The notes beneath the pieces were generated by a model, which saw nothing but the letters and a program-made list of their open reading frames with translations, was not told the DNA's origin and ran no database searches. Below are positions 10,201-15,572 of a stretch of DNA of 31,677 bases, one piece after another. The DNA lies in the NCBI GenBank assembly GCA_937926145.1, contig CALANW010000119.1, positions 1 to 31,677 of the forward strand, written 5' to 3'. This DNA is from an uncultured Ruminococcus sp. (GTDB lineage: Bacteria > Bacillota > Clostridia > Oscillospirales > Ruminococcaceae). A program made the position numbers and the translations under genes. Positions within the stretch are counted from its first letter, which is position 1. Every line of letters starts with the position of its first letter.

Positions 10201-11530
10201 CGTCTATGATAAGTCCGTCCGCTTCCGCAGTAATTTCCTTATCATAATTTTTCTGTTTTGCAATTTCCGGAGTATGTTTTTCAAGGAAGTCGATTATACT
10301 ATTTTCATCGTAAAATCTGTTTACATAATCGGGCTTGTTGATGTAGCCGTTAGCATAATCCTCATAATATCCCGAATGTGCATCAATGGTATTTTCCCTG
10401 CTGTGAGTGTAAATATAGTCAAGAAAAGCTTTTTTGCCCTCGGCTTCATTTTCACAACTTGCTTTCTCCTTGTACGCTTTGAGAACATCTTCCTCATAAA
10501 AGGTGTTTTCGATAAATTCGCCATTGCCCTCATCCCCGTCAACGTTGAAATATACCCAAATAAAGCTGTGATTGTCAGGGTTATGTATCAAATCATCGGG
10601 ATAAATGCGGTCAACAATGGGATATTCAGCCTGTGCCGCAATATTTTTCTCAAACATTTCTTTTTCGGCAGCACGTTCCTCATCAATAACCGACCATTTT
10701 TCAAGCTGAGAATCGGAATTGGTATAATCAATGCTGTGAAATTGTGCGTAATCGACCGCAGCTTCGGCAGTTGCAAAGGTGGGACATTTACCTTCATCAT
10801 CAAGATAAACTGCCACCTCCTCGCCTGTTTCAATGTCATATTCGGAAATATAATAATCCATATTAGGCTCATCGGAAACAATGCGGTAAAAAGAGTTTTC
10901 TTCAATCCGTGTTTTAGTGGGATGAAAAAACTCATTTTCTGGGTCAAGGAACATACTGCGCACTTCTCTGAGGCTCTCGAAGCCTGCGGTTGCACCTGTG
11001 GCAGTGTTGCGGATATTTACAAAACCGTTAGTATCGGAAAGACGCTCATATCCCTTTTCATTAAGCTCATTTACAAGGTCCATATTCTGAACATTATCAA
11101 TAATTCTGCGGACAAGGGAAGCGTTTTCATCGCCTGCAACGGTCAGAGTTGCCTTGTCACCGTTAATTCTTCCGCTGAATTTTGTAACAGTCGCACCCGC
11201 AAGAATATTTGCAACCTGCAATGCGGTTTCCGCATCGGTGTTTATGTATCTTCTGTCCTCAGCAGGCAGATCTCTGTACTGAACATTACCGATAATTTTT
11301 GCATTATCCCTGTTCTGCTGTGCAAGGGATTTTACAATAGCAAGCGTTCTGTCTCTATCAGCATTACTGACGGTAACGGTATTTTTGTATCCGATAGTTG
11401 CGGAATACATAATATGCTCCGCATTAAGTCTGTCCATTACAGCCTTAACATTCTGTGCGGTAAAATTGATAAATGATCTGTCACCGGGTGCAAGCTGTCT
11501 GTAATAGTCCTTGTTTATGTATTCGGGCAT
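1178..11530 (-). CDS. Giant polyvalent protein: YodL-like domain, N6-adenine methyltransferase and SNF2-type helicase; C-terminus probably truncated
   Basis: A 3450-aa protein of the class found in ICEs and phages as large polyvalent proteins that enter or act in the recipient. Residues ~1-150 hold two copies of a small domain (one contains RRYINTDAETALQVANIL). A long acidic region of unknown folds follows. A YodL-like block sits at ~1607-1690 (IYQLKKGEE, then FNIDRPADFKGHSLSVSD). A linker with SPVET-like repeats lies near 1903-1945. An N6-methyltransferase-like domain has motif I-like EPAMGIGNF near 2060 and motif IV-like NVPF near 2125. A helicase has Walker A AVGAGKS near 2748, motif II DECH near 2910 and motif VI-like QQRDGRIERQG near 3350. 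Known relatives continue 250-300 residues past the AEVKALCAGNP segment. Here the frame switches to ~23 unrelated residues and stops inside the terminator. The start has a strong AGGAGG site. Last gene of the topB operon, 13 nt after the DUF4315-like gene. Likely modifies or remodels transferred DNA. Confidence 0.85.
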   Translation of the reverse strand: MPEYINKDYYRQLAPGDRSFINFTAQNVKAVMDRLNAEHIMYSATIGYKNTVTVSNADRDRTLAIVKSLAQQNRDNAKIIGNVQYRDLPAEDRRYINTDAETALQVANILAGATVTKFSGRINGDKATLTVAGDENASLVRRIIDNVQNMDLVNELNEKGYERLSDTNGFVNIRNTATGATAGFESLREVRSMFLDPENEFFHPTKTRIEENSFYRIVSDEPNMDYYISEYDIETGEEVAVYLDDEGKCPTFATAEAAVDYAQFHSIDYTNSDSQLEKWSVIDEERAAEKEMFEKNIAAQAEYPIVDRIYPDDLIHNPDNHSFIWVYFNVDGDEGNGEFIENTFYEEDVLKAYKEKASCENEAEGKKAFLDYIYTHSRENTIDAHSGYYEDYANGYINKPDYVNRFYDENSIIDFLEKHTPEIAKQKNYDKEITAEADGLIIDGYEGTWYVVDTETVDGKEIFLLESENYGDETFGIIIDKDRNVLIDESWNGFLDYHENYVERTSEEKLADKVRIEWTAFLDGMRKESADVLIESAYEISTKDNIQTYITEENLNLTDNQIDALLSKDHLIDMLYNEWNHYEYYSSYSDVEELLKHTADQILTAQGRSKPQLAKQQLETVLSEVRKALEENGYSGVESKIRNDNFDAFVNDYKEHFSNICLNGDYSELADMVFGSVDRIPDPWQHFENSVFHDDIAKNMEQLFDTMQIEWSGMMKAAEEKKQQEPPLFLEPVTDFSELSDKKIKAYHASNAANMECSRSIEAAIGRNYGTKSEHSLDTATAIKEVLEKFSAERVAFILAARFKELDWDKRISTDNISWAKDYLKNIPSQYYEKKSFLPHENGLADLFGTAFRREYLQEKEKKTPERTVEDITIGDRYRFKGADVEVVSMKGVYPNDVGISKTENMGGVAYAVTSNVDKYELHRNGEYLGNGEKTVVSELDKAKKYISDYLEDEFASKADFTDMQHIHIGYTEIGSEEQGDFELQMEADLENLTVSYLIDGEIAAVEKYDSPEQMNRENLSVLSFEDMVSVGTAALDKMLAERQEKVSTVLAVSQYDTSRYYIANDVIEAAVKDLISNSDKLFMNLCALGGKQISEIEFAQYSQTDGIKAIDVNIDEQTMHIYNSDSIISFGEIRGVDNIFKDLDLANNTMNFSVITIDGEEPFVTGEYVRKDDVTELEEYQEYIEKTGKASVDVRVEYYQLGGDNESYEADENECAYISEHLAEVLDYGLTICLEMNSYSIETPMELLEAEVREENELDISWIPISETEDENGHPTSYYAKYNDETFWISENPESKFDIEEQDSHGNFVPINEDFSGFMRRGEAEKYFEEHIGEYIAERDEAILDALVGNTYNPESISDERDAIAAKNNVLNDYFNNNPKAVMKALLENMTAKISADMSISETQEIFGTRSRHSISLNDYDYSLTLSPIDSGLNFKDDASGREMTLGWGHVNEIMRTVAHDRNAEREDLLHSEILYGTGFHDGKFRVEDYYEAGHRGKEFATFLKKEYGIGGHSGIAPIKWSNHDSRGLEIETEDRKETYTWNEVAKAISELMEKGEYITQKDIDKRIRYAQWTIENANDKTDFNDLIYAHSVLQKYDVEQPQEANEYKIYQLKKGEENHLIRFAGYDEAMKYGAERTAMPDSYELIYTGSLDEFDDENKLEAIYTKFNIDRPADFKGHSLSVSDIIVMNDEASYVDSFGFVDVSDKFLGKEREKIDLADFDNIRITYKREWNDNDLNDEQNPAYEETITVFSMNEDNTFDRHSFNATNSPTVPIISEERIVSAEDMLNELNRQLEFIRSRGDKYTISLTDSDGNVRDLKGHEFEFVVSETSENIKTDFGYEPSIGDVVDVDGELHRITDINDNVVTMEEVSNFLAVPISMTMAEFLSSGYLLYEQAKESERIKSPVETERNVSKSPVETKEKNPVENVKSPPETKKSNANNFVITNENLGVNGPKARFNANVAAVQTLNKIESENRTATPEEQVVLSEYTGWGAIPQAFDPNNSDWKAEYEKLKTVLSDSEYIDARRSTLNSHYTSPIVINAIYEGISNFGFEKGKILEPAMGIGNFFGSMPEKMRGSELHGVELDDLTGRIAKQLYPSADIQIKGFEKTAFENDSFDVVVGNVPFGNYKVNDKDYNKNNFLIHDYFIAKALDKVHAGGVVAVVTSNGTMDKKNDDIRNYIAQRAELLGAIRLPDTAFKANAGTEVVSDILFLKKRERPIEIDPDKEGWIKIGTSADGFDVNNYFAENHDMVMGEFREVSGRFGNEVTVRLDDPSMLKNMLFDAVKKIHGEYEAAKVVDKSSHDNPDIIPAPADSRKFSYQAVNGELYYREAGETMEKVPQKGRGKDKLARAVAMVELRDTVRELLDLQMNNSDKSLDDSISEVRGKLNRIYDAFVQKYGYISEKKNKDAFKGDDDYQLLSALETEDKENGTYKKADIFEHNTVKPKTIAEHVETAQEALIISIAEKAKVDFDFMFELCGMDKESMIKDLQGQIFRLPIEEEKYVTADEYLTGNIRKKIAELDNAPEGMDITANREALEKAIPPRVEAKDISVKLGSHWISSDYIRQFICEKFNPDWKAQHEMTVQYSKAAGEWKIEDVNAASKKNYVATNVFGTHRMHAYKILEGILNNSDLQVKDHKKDENGYDLRDDKGNYILVVNQEETKAVRQVANLIKSEFQDWIFKDPDRREDLVQTYNEIYNSIRPREYDGSHLNFVGMNTDITLKEHQKNAIARALYGGNTLLAHAVGAGKSYEMIAIAMEGKRLGLHTKSLFAVPNSLTEQMGNDFRKLYPNANVLVATKKDFEKANRLKLFAKIAANDWDAVIVGHTQFDRMGLSPEREQAYLKAEIEKLREEMENAAAYGEKSFSVKKIEAAIANYEDRLQKLNDAQVKDDFIDFEKLGFDKIFIDECHMYKNLATATKMHNVSGLGSGGAARSFNLLMKSKYMDEITGGKGQTYASGTPISNSMCELYTMMRYLQAGMLKDCGIDHFDEWAADFGEVKTDYELKPESDGKYQLKTRFAKFTNLPELMGMFKECADIRTADTLDLEKPESHYHEVVAEPSKVQKRLIKSLSKRATAIRDGKVDPREDNMLVITNDGRKIGLDQRLIDSTFPDEEGSKVNLCVNNVYDIYQKNSDKKRTQCIFCDMSTPKADSRQDRFEVYRPNVSKELGYELVRRKIGLGNGDEDNPRNINTFADVKGYIDRHSPEQSDKLSEGDIVVIRRPDIGEGKVYSQAAIFESGKLNDLNSVELLERLAMSDIEDMPPKEFNVYDDIKNKLMEKGVPEKQIAFIHDYDTAEKKQKLFDMMNNGDVRILLGSTAKCGAGMNAQRKMIALHHLDCPLRPSDMQQRDGRIERQGNENPEVDIFRYVTNKSFDSYLFQILENKQKFISQVMTSKTPERTCADMDETALDYAEVKALCAGNPNITRGAFGKGRFYVIKTKRALRKM
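5724..5819 (-). repeat. Short repeats encoding SPVET-type linker
   Basis: Three near-identical 18-nt units, each roughly palindromic (GTCTCC...GGAGAC), start at 5724, 5769 and 5802; a fourth degenerate unit lies near 5750. On the minus strand they encode KSPVET, KSPVET, KNPVEN and KSPPET. This Pro/Glu-rich, probably unstructured linker joins the accessory half of the giant protein to its methyltransferase half. The last two units are 33 nt apart, consistent with in-frame slippage or duplication. Confidence 0.7.
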
Positions 11531-11543
11531 ATTCTCTACCTCC

Positions 11544-11900
11544 TCATCTTGTCAAAGCCTTAATATCCTCAATGGTCGCAGTAGTCGGAAATCCGTTAAA
11601 GAAGCCTATAATTTCATCGTAGGTAAAATTATGCTCCTCGCAAAGCTTGTCCATACGGGCAACTTCTTCGGCGTGTATCTCTTTTTTCACCTTTGTAATC
11701 TGATCTGCAAGAAGCTTTGTCCTGTTGGCAGCATTTTTCTCGCTCTCAATGGACTTGGTGTGCTTTTCTTTAAGCAAATCCAGCTTTTTAAGAAGCTGCA
11801 TTTCCTTGCTTTCTGTCTGATTTTCCCGGTCAGGTGTGCCGTGCCCCTGGGGAACACGATCAGCACCTATCACCTCTTTCTCCATAGTTAAATCACTCAT
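11544..11900 (-). CDS. Small coiled-coil protein, DUF4315-like
   Basis: A 118-aa soluble protein. The N-terminal ~25 residues are polar. A charged, heptad-like helix runs over roughly residues 28-85 (MQLLKKLDLLKEKHTK, then LLADQITKVKKEIHAEE). A short C-terminal part (EHNFTYDEIIGFFNGF) follows. The pattern of a Lys/Glu-rich helix followed by a short conserved end resembles DUF4315 proteins, which sit next to SSB/helicase genes in Tn1549-like ICEs; that assignment is from memory. The start at 11900 has a GAGG site ~8 nt upstream, overlapping the end of ssb. Function unknown. Position between ssb and the helicase suggests a DNA-processing accessory role. Confidence 0.7.
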   Translation of the reverse strand: MSDLTMEKEVIGADRVPQGHGTPDRENQTESKEMQLLKKLDLLKEKHTKSIESEKNAANRTKLLADQITKVKKEIHAEEVARMDKLCEEHNFTYDEIIGFFNGFPTTATIEDIKALTR

Positions 11901-11903
11901 ACC

Positions 11904-12254
11904 TTATACCTCTTCAAAATCGATTAAATCATCATTTCTGCGAAACTTTTCACCTGTGAAATAAACATTACGGACAAAAACATCGGTAGTAAATCTTCTG
12001 ACATTATTCTTATCCACATACTCCCCTGTGGTAAGGCTGCCCGTGATTGCAATCATACTGCCCCTGCCAAAATACTTGTTGATTTTCTCAGCAGCCTTGC
12101 CCCATGCAGTACAGCGGATAAAATCCGTCACCTTACCGTTTACAGTGTATCTGTCCACTGCAATTCTGAAATTAAGCACCACACCCGCCGCACTTCTGAC
12201 AGGTTTGAGTTTAAGATCCGTGGCAATTCTGCCCATGATGTTTACGCTGTTCAT
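11904..12254 (-). CDS. ssb: Single-stranded DNA-binding protein
   Basis: A 116-aa SSB with the typical OB-fold opening MNSVNIMGRIATDLKLKP and the conserved run FRIAVDRYTVNGKVTDFIRC, AWGKAAEKINKYFGRGS and ITGSLTTGEYVDKNN. The C-terminal tail is very short and ends DLIDFEEV. It is acidic but lacks the canonical DDDIPF tip that recruits partner proteins in host SSBs. The frame opens further upstream (12383), but that part overlaps the GGDEF gene and has no SSB similarity. The ATG at 12254 follows AAGGAGAG. It lies 19 nt after the GGDEF gene and 3 nt before the DUF4315-like gene. It probably coats single-stranded DNA during transfer in donor or recipient. Confidence 0.9.
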   Translation of the reverse strand: MNSVNIMGRIATDLKLKPVRSAAGVVLNFRIAVDRYTVNGKVTDFIRCTAWGKAAEKINKYFGRGSMIAITGSLTTGEYVDKNNVRRFTTDVFVRNVYFTGEKFRRNDDLIDFEEV

Positions 12255-12273
12255 ATAAAACTTCTCTCCTTTT

Positions 12274-13854
12274 TTACCTTGCACCGGTATTCTTGTTTTT
12301 GTTAATGTCATGCTTCTTATGCTTTTCCGCATATTTGACCTGAACCTTTTCCGCCCATTTGCCGATGTTCTCCACAGCATCAATAAACGCCTTGTCCTTT
12401 ACTCCGTCGAGGGTAATGACAGCCTTTCCGTCCTGAAACTTAGCAGATACGGTAACGCCCTCACGCTGTGCTTTCTGAGTAATATTGAAAGCGGTCTTGG
12501 AATCAGTGTTTATGTAGGTTTTATTCTGAATTTTCTTGTATTCTTCCTTGTTGAAGAACTTTGCCTGTGACTGTTCCTGCGGCTTTGGGTCAGGAAACTT
12601 TTCTGCAATTTTATCCGCAAGCCTGTTTGCAAGACCTGCAAGTCCGGGGTTCTGCTCCGCAAGTCCTCTCAGCGCTTCGATAACGGTATTATGATTCCGG
12701 TCAGGACACTCCTGCGTAAGACAGGTAATGGTGTATTCCTTCATTTCATCAATGAGCTTGCGATTATCTCCGCACATCAATTCTGCCGCCTTAAGGGCAA
12801 GATATTTCAGATTGGTCTGTTCGTTGTTATTAACAACCTTGTTTCTGCCCGATTCCTTTGCACTGTAAACGGCTGCATCCGCCTGTTTGAATTCCTTATC
12901 AAACACTCGTCTTGCATTTTCGGGAGTAACGGGACCTTTGGGATCCATTGTATGAACACCCATTGATACCGTTACCTTTACATCAAGAGGCTTGCCCTTG
13001 CTCTCAATATTGTGGACTGTATTTTCAACCGCAGCTCTCAGTCTTTCGGCAATATCCATTGCAACCTCCGGCTCAGCATTTACAATGCAGACCATTTCCT
13101 CACCGCCCATACGGAAAGCACAGTCTGCACCTGCTCTTGTACCTTCATGCAGCACATCAGCCACACCCTTGAGAATAATATCTCCCGCATCATGTCCGTA
13201 TGTATCATTGACCTGCTTGAAATGGTCAATATCACACATAATTATGTTTACCGTTTGACCGTCATTAAGGTTTCCGCACATGGTATTGGAAAGATACTCG
13301 TTAAGGCCCTGTCTGTTTTTAAGGTGAGTAAGCTCATCGGTTATTCTTCCCTGGTGCTCGAATTCCTTTTTCATGGCAAGTTCAACAGTATTTACGATCT
13401 GACAGCCCTGCTTGAAATTGCTGTAATCATCGGGAGTAAATCCTTCCGACTTTTCCGCAACGATAACACCCACGGATTTTCCGCTTGAGGATACAAGAGG
13501 AATGACCGCTTCCTTCTTATCACTGAGAATATCCTTGCTCTCAAAAGCATTTTTCAGCTCCTCTGCGCTCTGCCCATCCTGCCAATTACGGTAATCTCCG
13601 TGCGAAAAGAACTTATCGTTTGTGTTATCGTAGCAGTAGAATGTAGCCTTGTCGCAGTTGGTAAGCTGCTTTGTTACCGATTCGATCTCATTCATTGTAT
13701 TTTCAAGAGACTGACTCTCGGTAATAGCAGAAATGAATTTATTTACCGTATCGACCTGTGTTTCCAGCTTTCCAAACTTGCTTTCAAGCTCGGCATTTTT
13801 TGTTTCCAGCGCCGCAACTCTCGCAAGCAGCGCCTGTAATTCCTGTTCACTCAT
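12274..13854 (-). CDS. GGDEF diguanylate cyclase with GAF-like sensor and a C-terminal domain shared with the giant helicase
   Basis: A 526-aa soluble protein. Residues 3-40 form a coiled coil. Residues ~45-165 look like a GAF-type sensor. Residues ~172-340 are a GGDEF domain that makes c-di-GMP from two GTP: metal-binding D208 in MCDID, HFKQVNDTYGHDAGD, then signature GGEEM at 250-254, VSMGVH and a final AKESGRNKV. The last signature residue is Met where Phe is usual, and the inhibitory RxxD site is shifted (RAGAD at 240-244). Residues ~350-425 are helical. Residues ~432-510 hold a small domain (KTYINTDSKTAFNITQKAQ, then GKAVITLDG) resembling the two N-terminal repeats of the giant helicase encoded downstream. 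Start 13854 follows AAAGGAGGACAACA. The gene is embedded in the operon, 12 nt after the 104-aa gene and 19 nt before ssb. Confidence 0.88.
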   Translation of the reverse strand: MSEQELQALLARVAALETKNAELESKFGKLETQVDTVNKFISAITESQSLENTMNEIESVTKQLTNCDKATFYCYDNTNDKFFSHGDYRNWQDGQSAEELKNAFESKDILSDKKEAVIPLVSSSGKSVGVIVAEKSEGFTPDDYSNFKQGCQIVNTVELAMKKEFEHQGRITDELTHLKNRQGLNEYLSNTMCGNLNDGQTVNIIMCDIDHFKQVNDTYGHDAGDIILKGVADVLHEGTRAGADCAFRMGGEEMVCIVNAEPEVAMDIAERLRAAVENTVHNIESKGKPLDVKVTVSMGVHTMDPKGPVTPENARRVFDKEFKQADAAVYSAKESGRNKVVNNNEQTNLKYLALKAAELMCGDNRKLIDEMKEYTITCLTQECPDRNHNTVIEALRGLAEQNPGLAGLANRLADKIAEKFPDPKPQEQSQAKFFNKEEYKKIQNKTYINTDSKTAFNITQKAQREGVTVSAKFQDGKAVITLDGVKDKAFIDAVENIGKWAEKVQVKYAEKHKKHDINKNKNTGAR

Positions 13855-13866
13855 TGTTGTCCTCCT

Positions 13867-14181
13867 TTATACGATATACTGAGCATATTCAAACTCATAT
13901 TCTTCCTTTTCATCTCCGTTTATTATCGCATCTGCAATAAGGTCAAGAGTTTCCTGCAACTCCGTTACATATTCGCACAGCTTGTCATAAGCCGCACGAC
14001 AGGTAAGCGTGTACTTGGCTTCACTGTGATATTCTTCCCGTTCAGCATCGATTGTGGGATAAACGCAGGACATTTTTTCGCCGAAAACAGCCTTGAAAAA
14101 TTCCTCTGTCCTCTGCTCTCCGTCAATACCGTAAATACGAAAATGCAAATCACGCTTTTCCTCAAGAATTAACACCTTCAT
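13867..14181 (-). CDS. Conserved-looking 104-aa hypothetical protein
   Basis: I do not recognise this family. It is a small soluble protein with no TM segment or cysteine motif. It starts MKVLILEEKRDLHFRIYGID, has an aromatic middle (FFKAVFGEKMSCVYPTID) and a C-terminal amphipathic helix (ELQETLDLIADAIIN) ending in an acidic-aromatic tail. Its ATG shares one base with the TGA of the preceding 463-aa gene (TGATG), with no clear ribosome site of its own. Expression is therefore probably by translational coupling, which suggests the two products act together. It ends 12 nt before the GGDEF gene. Confidence 0.7.
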   Translation of the reverse strand: MKVLILEEKRDLHFRIYGIDGEQRTEEFFKAVFGEKMSCVYPTIDAEREEYHSEAKYTLTCRAAYDKLCEYVTELQETLDLIADAIINGDEKEEYEFEYAQYIV

Positions 14182-15572
14182 CAGTCAGTTGCCCCCTTTC
14201 TGTTAGCAATGCTTTGCTTTTTCTTAGCCTTTTCCTCTGCTTTCTGCTGTGCCGCCTTTTCGGCTTCCTCCTGTTTGGTTTTGACCTCATTGGCAGCATT
14301 TAATTTCAACTCACACAGCTTTTGCATAAGCTTATTCTTATTAAGCTGCTCCTCACGAAGCTGTATCTGCTCTTCGGCAATACGCTTTGCATATTCTCTG
14401 TCTTGCGGAGCGATTTTCTCCCACTCGCTTTCGGGAGTGACCTTAACCGTAAACTTACCATTCTCCGAAACCTTCTGCAATTTCTTATCCCTCGACCACT
14501 CGCAGATAGTAGTCCAGATGTTATCAAAATCAAAAGGAATTCGATGAAAATTTTCATTATCCAGACGGTCATAGGTCTTGTCGTCCCTTATGATGAAAAT
14601 GTAGGTTATATTGTTGTGAGCCACCTCTAAAACCGTCCCGGAAACGAACACTCTATTTCTGAGAATTTTTGACATTGCAAGATTTACAAGCCTGTCCTCG
14701 TTGTACTCTACATCTTTCCCAACGTATTTGGTCAGATCCTCAACAATAGTTTCGATTTCCTTATCACCCGGTACATTGTAATCAAACCAGTTTGGAAATT
14801 TGGTGCATATCCTTCGCTTGCGGGGATATACCTTTACAACAAAGTTCATCTTGCACTTATGCACGAAGCCTTCATAGGCTGTCAGCAGATCATCATCAAA
14901 AGGAATATTTTCATAACGCACATATTCAAGAAAATCCTTGTAATACGGCTGTTTATAAACCGTTGTCAGATATGCAAAGTCCTTTATGTCAAGCAGAATG
15001 CTATCAAGCGTTGCATTATCTGTTTTCTGAATTCTGTTATCGTAAACATTTCCGAATTCAATTCCATGTTCGGAAAGCTCGTCCAGAAATTCCTTGTCCT
15101 TCAGATACACGAATCCGTCAATAATATTCGTATATGAACCGTCATATAGTGCCAGTGCAGTGGAAATATCTATCTGCTGAATTTCGTCATATCTCTTGGA
15201 ATTTACAGCACACATAAGGACATTTTTAATGATCTTCGCTGTATATTTATCTTCCGCATTTTCATTGCCCTGCTCCACCAGAATACGCTCTGCCTCAGAT
15301 ATTTCCTCCGTGTAATTATCGTAATCCCGAAGCAGCTCGGTGAATGTATCAAGATCAATATATCCACCACCGTAAAGGATAAGGAGAGAAGCAAGGGCAT
15401 CGGAGAAATTCTTTGAGGATATACCCATGGAAATATCCTCGGGAAGTCTGCATATTTCAAGATTTTTCGGCATATCAATTCCGAAAATATGTGCAATGAA
15501 CATATTTCGCCACAGCTTTTCCTCAAGGCTGGGAGAACCGCAGAACTTGAAAAGATTAACCTCGTCAGCCAT
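14181..15572 (-). CDS. 463-aa hypothetical ICE protein with basic C-terminal coiled coil
   Basis: Family not recognised. Residues 1-~375 form a mixed soluble region with no visible catalytic signature (N-term MADEVNLFKFCGSPSLEEKL; a basic patch KVYPRKRRICTKFP in the middle). Residues ~385-463 are a long Gln/Glu/Lys/Ala-rich helix (AEEQIQLREEQLNKNKLM, then KQEEAEKAAQQKAEEKAKKK) that should be a coiled coil. Start 15572 has a strong GAGGTGAGGG site. It overlaps the end of topB by 8 nt and is 1-nt coupled to the 104-aa gene. The placement between topoisomerase and SSB suggests a role in DNA processing or as a scaffold; that is inference. Confidence 0.75.
   Translation of the reverse strand: MADEVNLFKFCGSPSLEEKLWRNMFIAHIFGIDMPKNLEICRLPEDISMGISSKNFSDALASLLILYGGGYIDLDTFTELLRDYDNYTEEISEAERILVEQGNENAEDKYTAKIIKNVLMCAVNSKRYDEIQQIDISTALALYDGSYTNIIDGFVYLKDKEFLDELSEHGIEFGNVYDNRIQKTDNATLDSILLDIKDFAYLTTVYKQPYYKDFLEYVRYENIPFDDDLLTAYEGFVHKCKMNFVVKVYPRKRRICTKFPNWFDYNVPGDKEIETIVEDLTKYVGKDVEYNEDRLVNLAMSKILRNRVFVSGTVLEVAHNNITYIFIIRDDKTYDRLDNENFHRIPFDFDNIWTTICEWSRDKKLQKVSENGKFTVKVTPESEWEKIAPQDREYAKRIAEEQIQLREEQLNKNKLMQKLCELKLNAANEVKTKQEEAEKAAQQKAEEKAKKKQSIANRKGATD

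Noticed and set aside
10037..11476. A 479-codon open frame on the plus strand inside the giant helicase gene
   Set aside because: It is antisense to clear coding sequence, has no ribosome site or recognisable motif, and its Ile/Cys/Phe/Asn-rich composition is what the reverse complement of an acidic, Glu-rich protein gives.
12254..12383. N-terminal extension of SSB to 159 aa
   Set aside because: The extra 43 residues overlap the GGDEF gene, show no SSB similarity and have no ribosome site; the internal ATG fits both family and signal.
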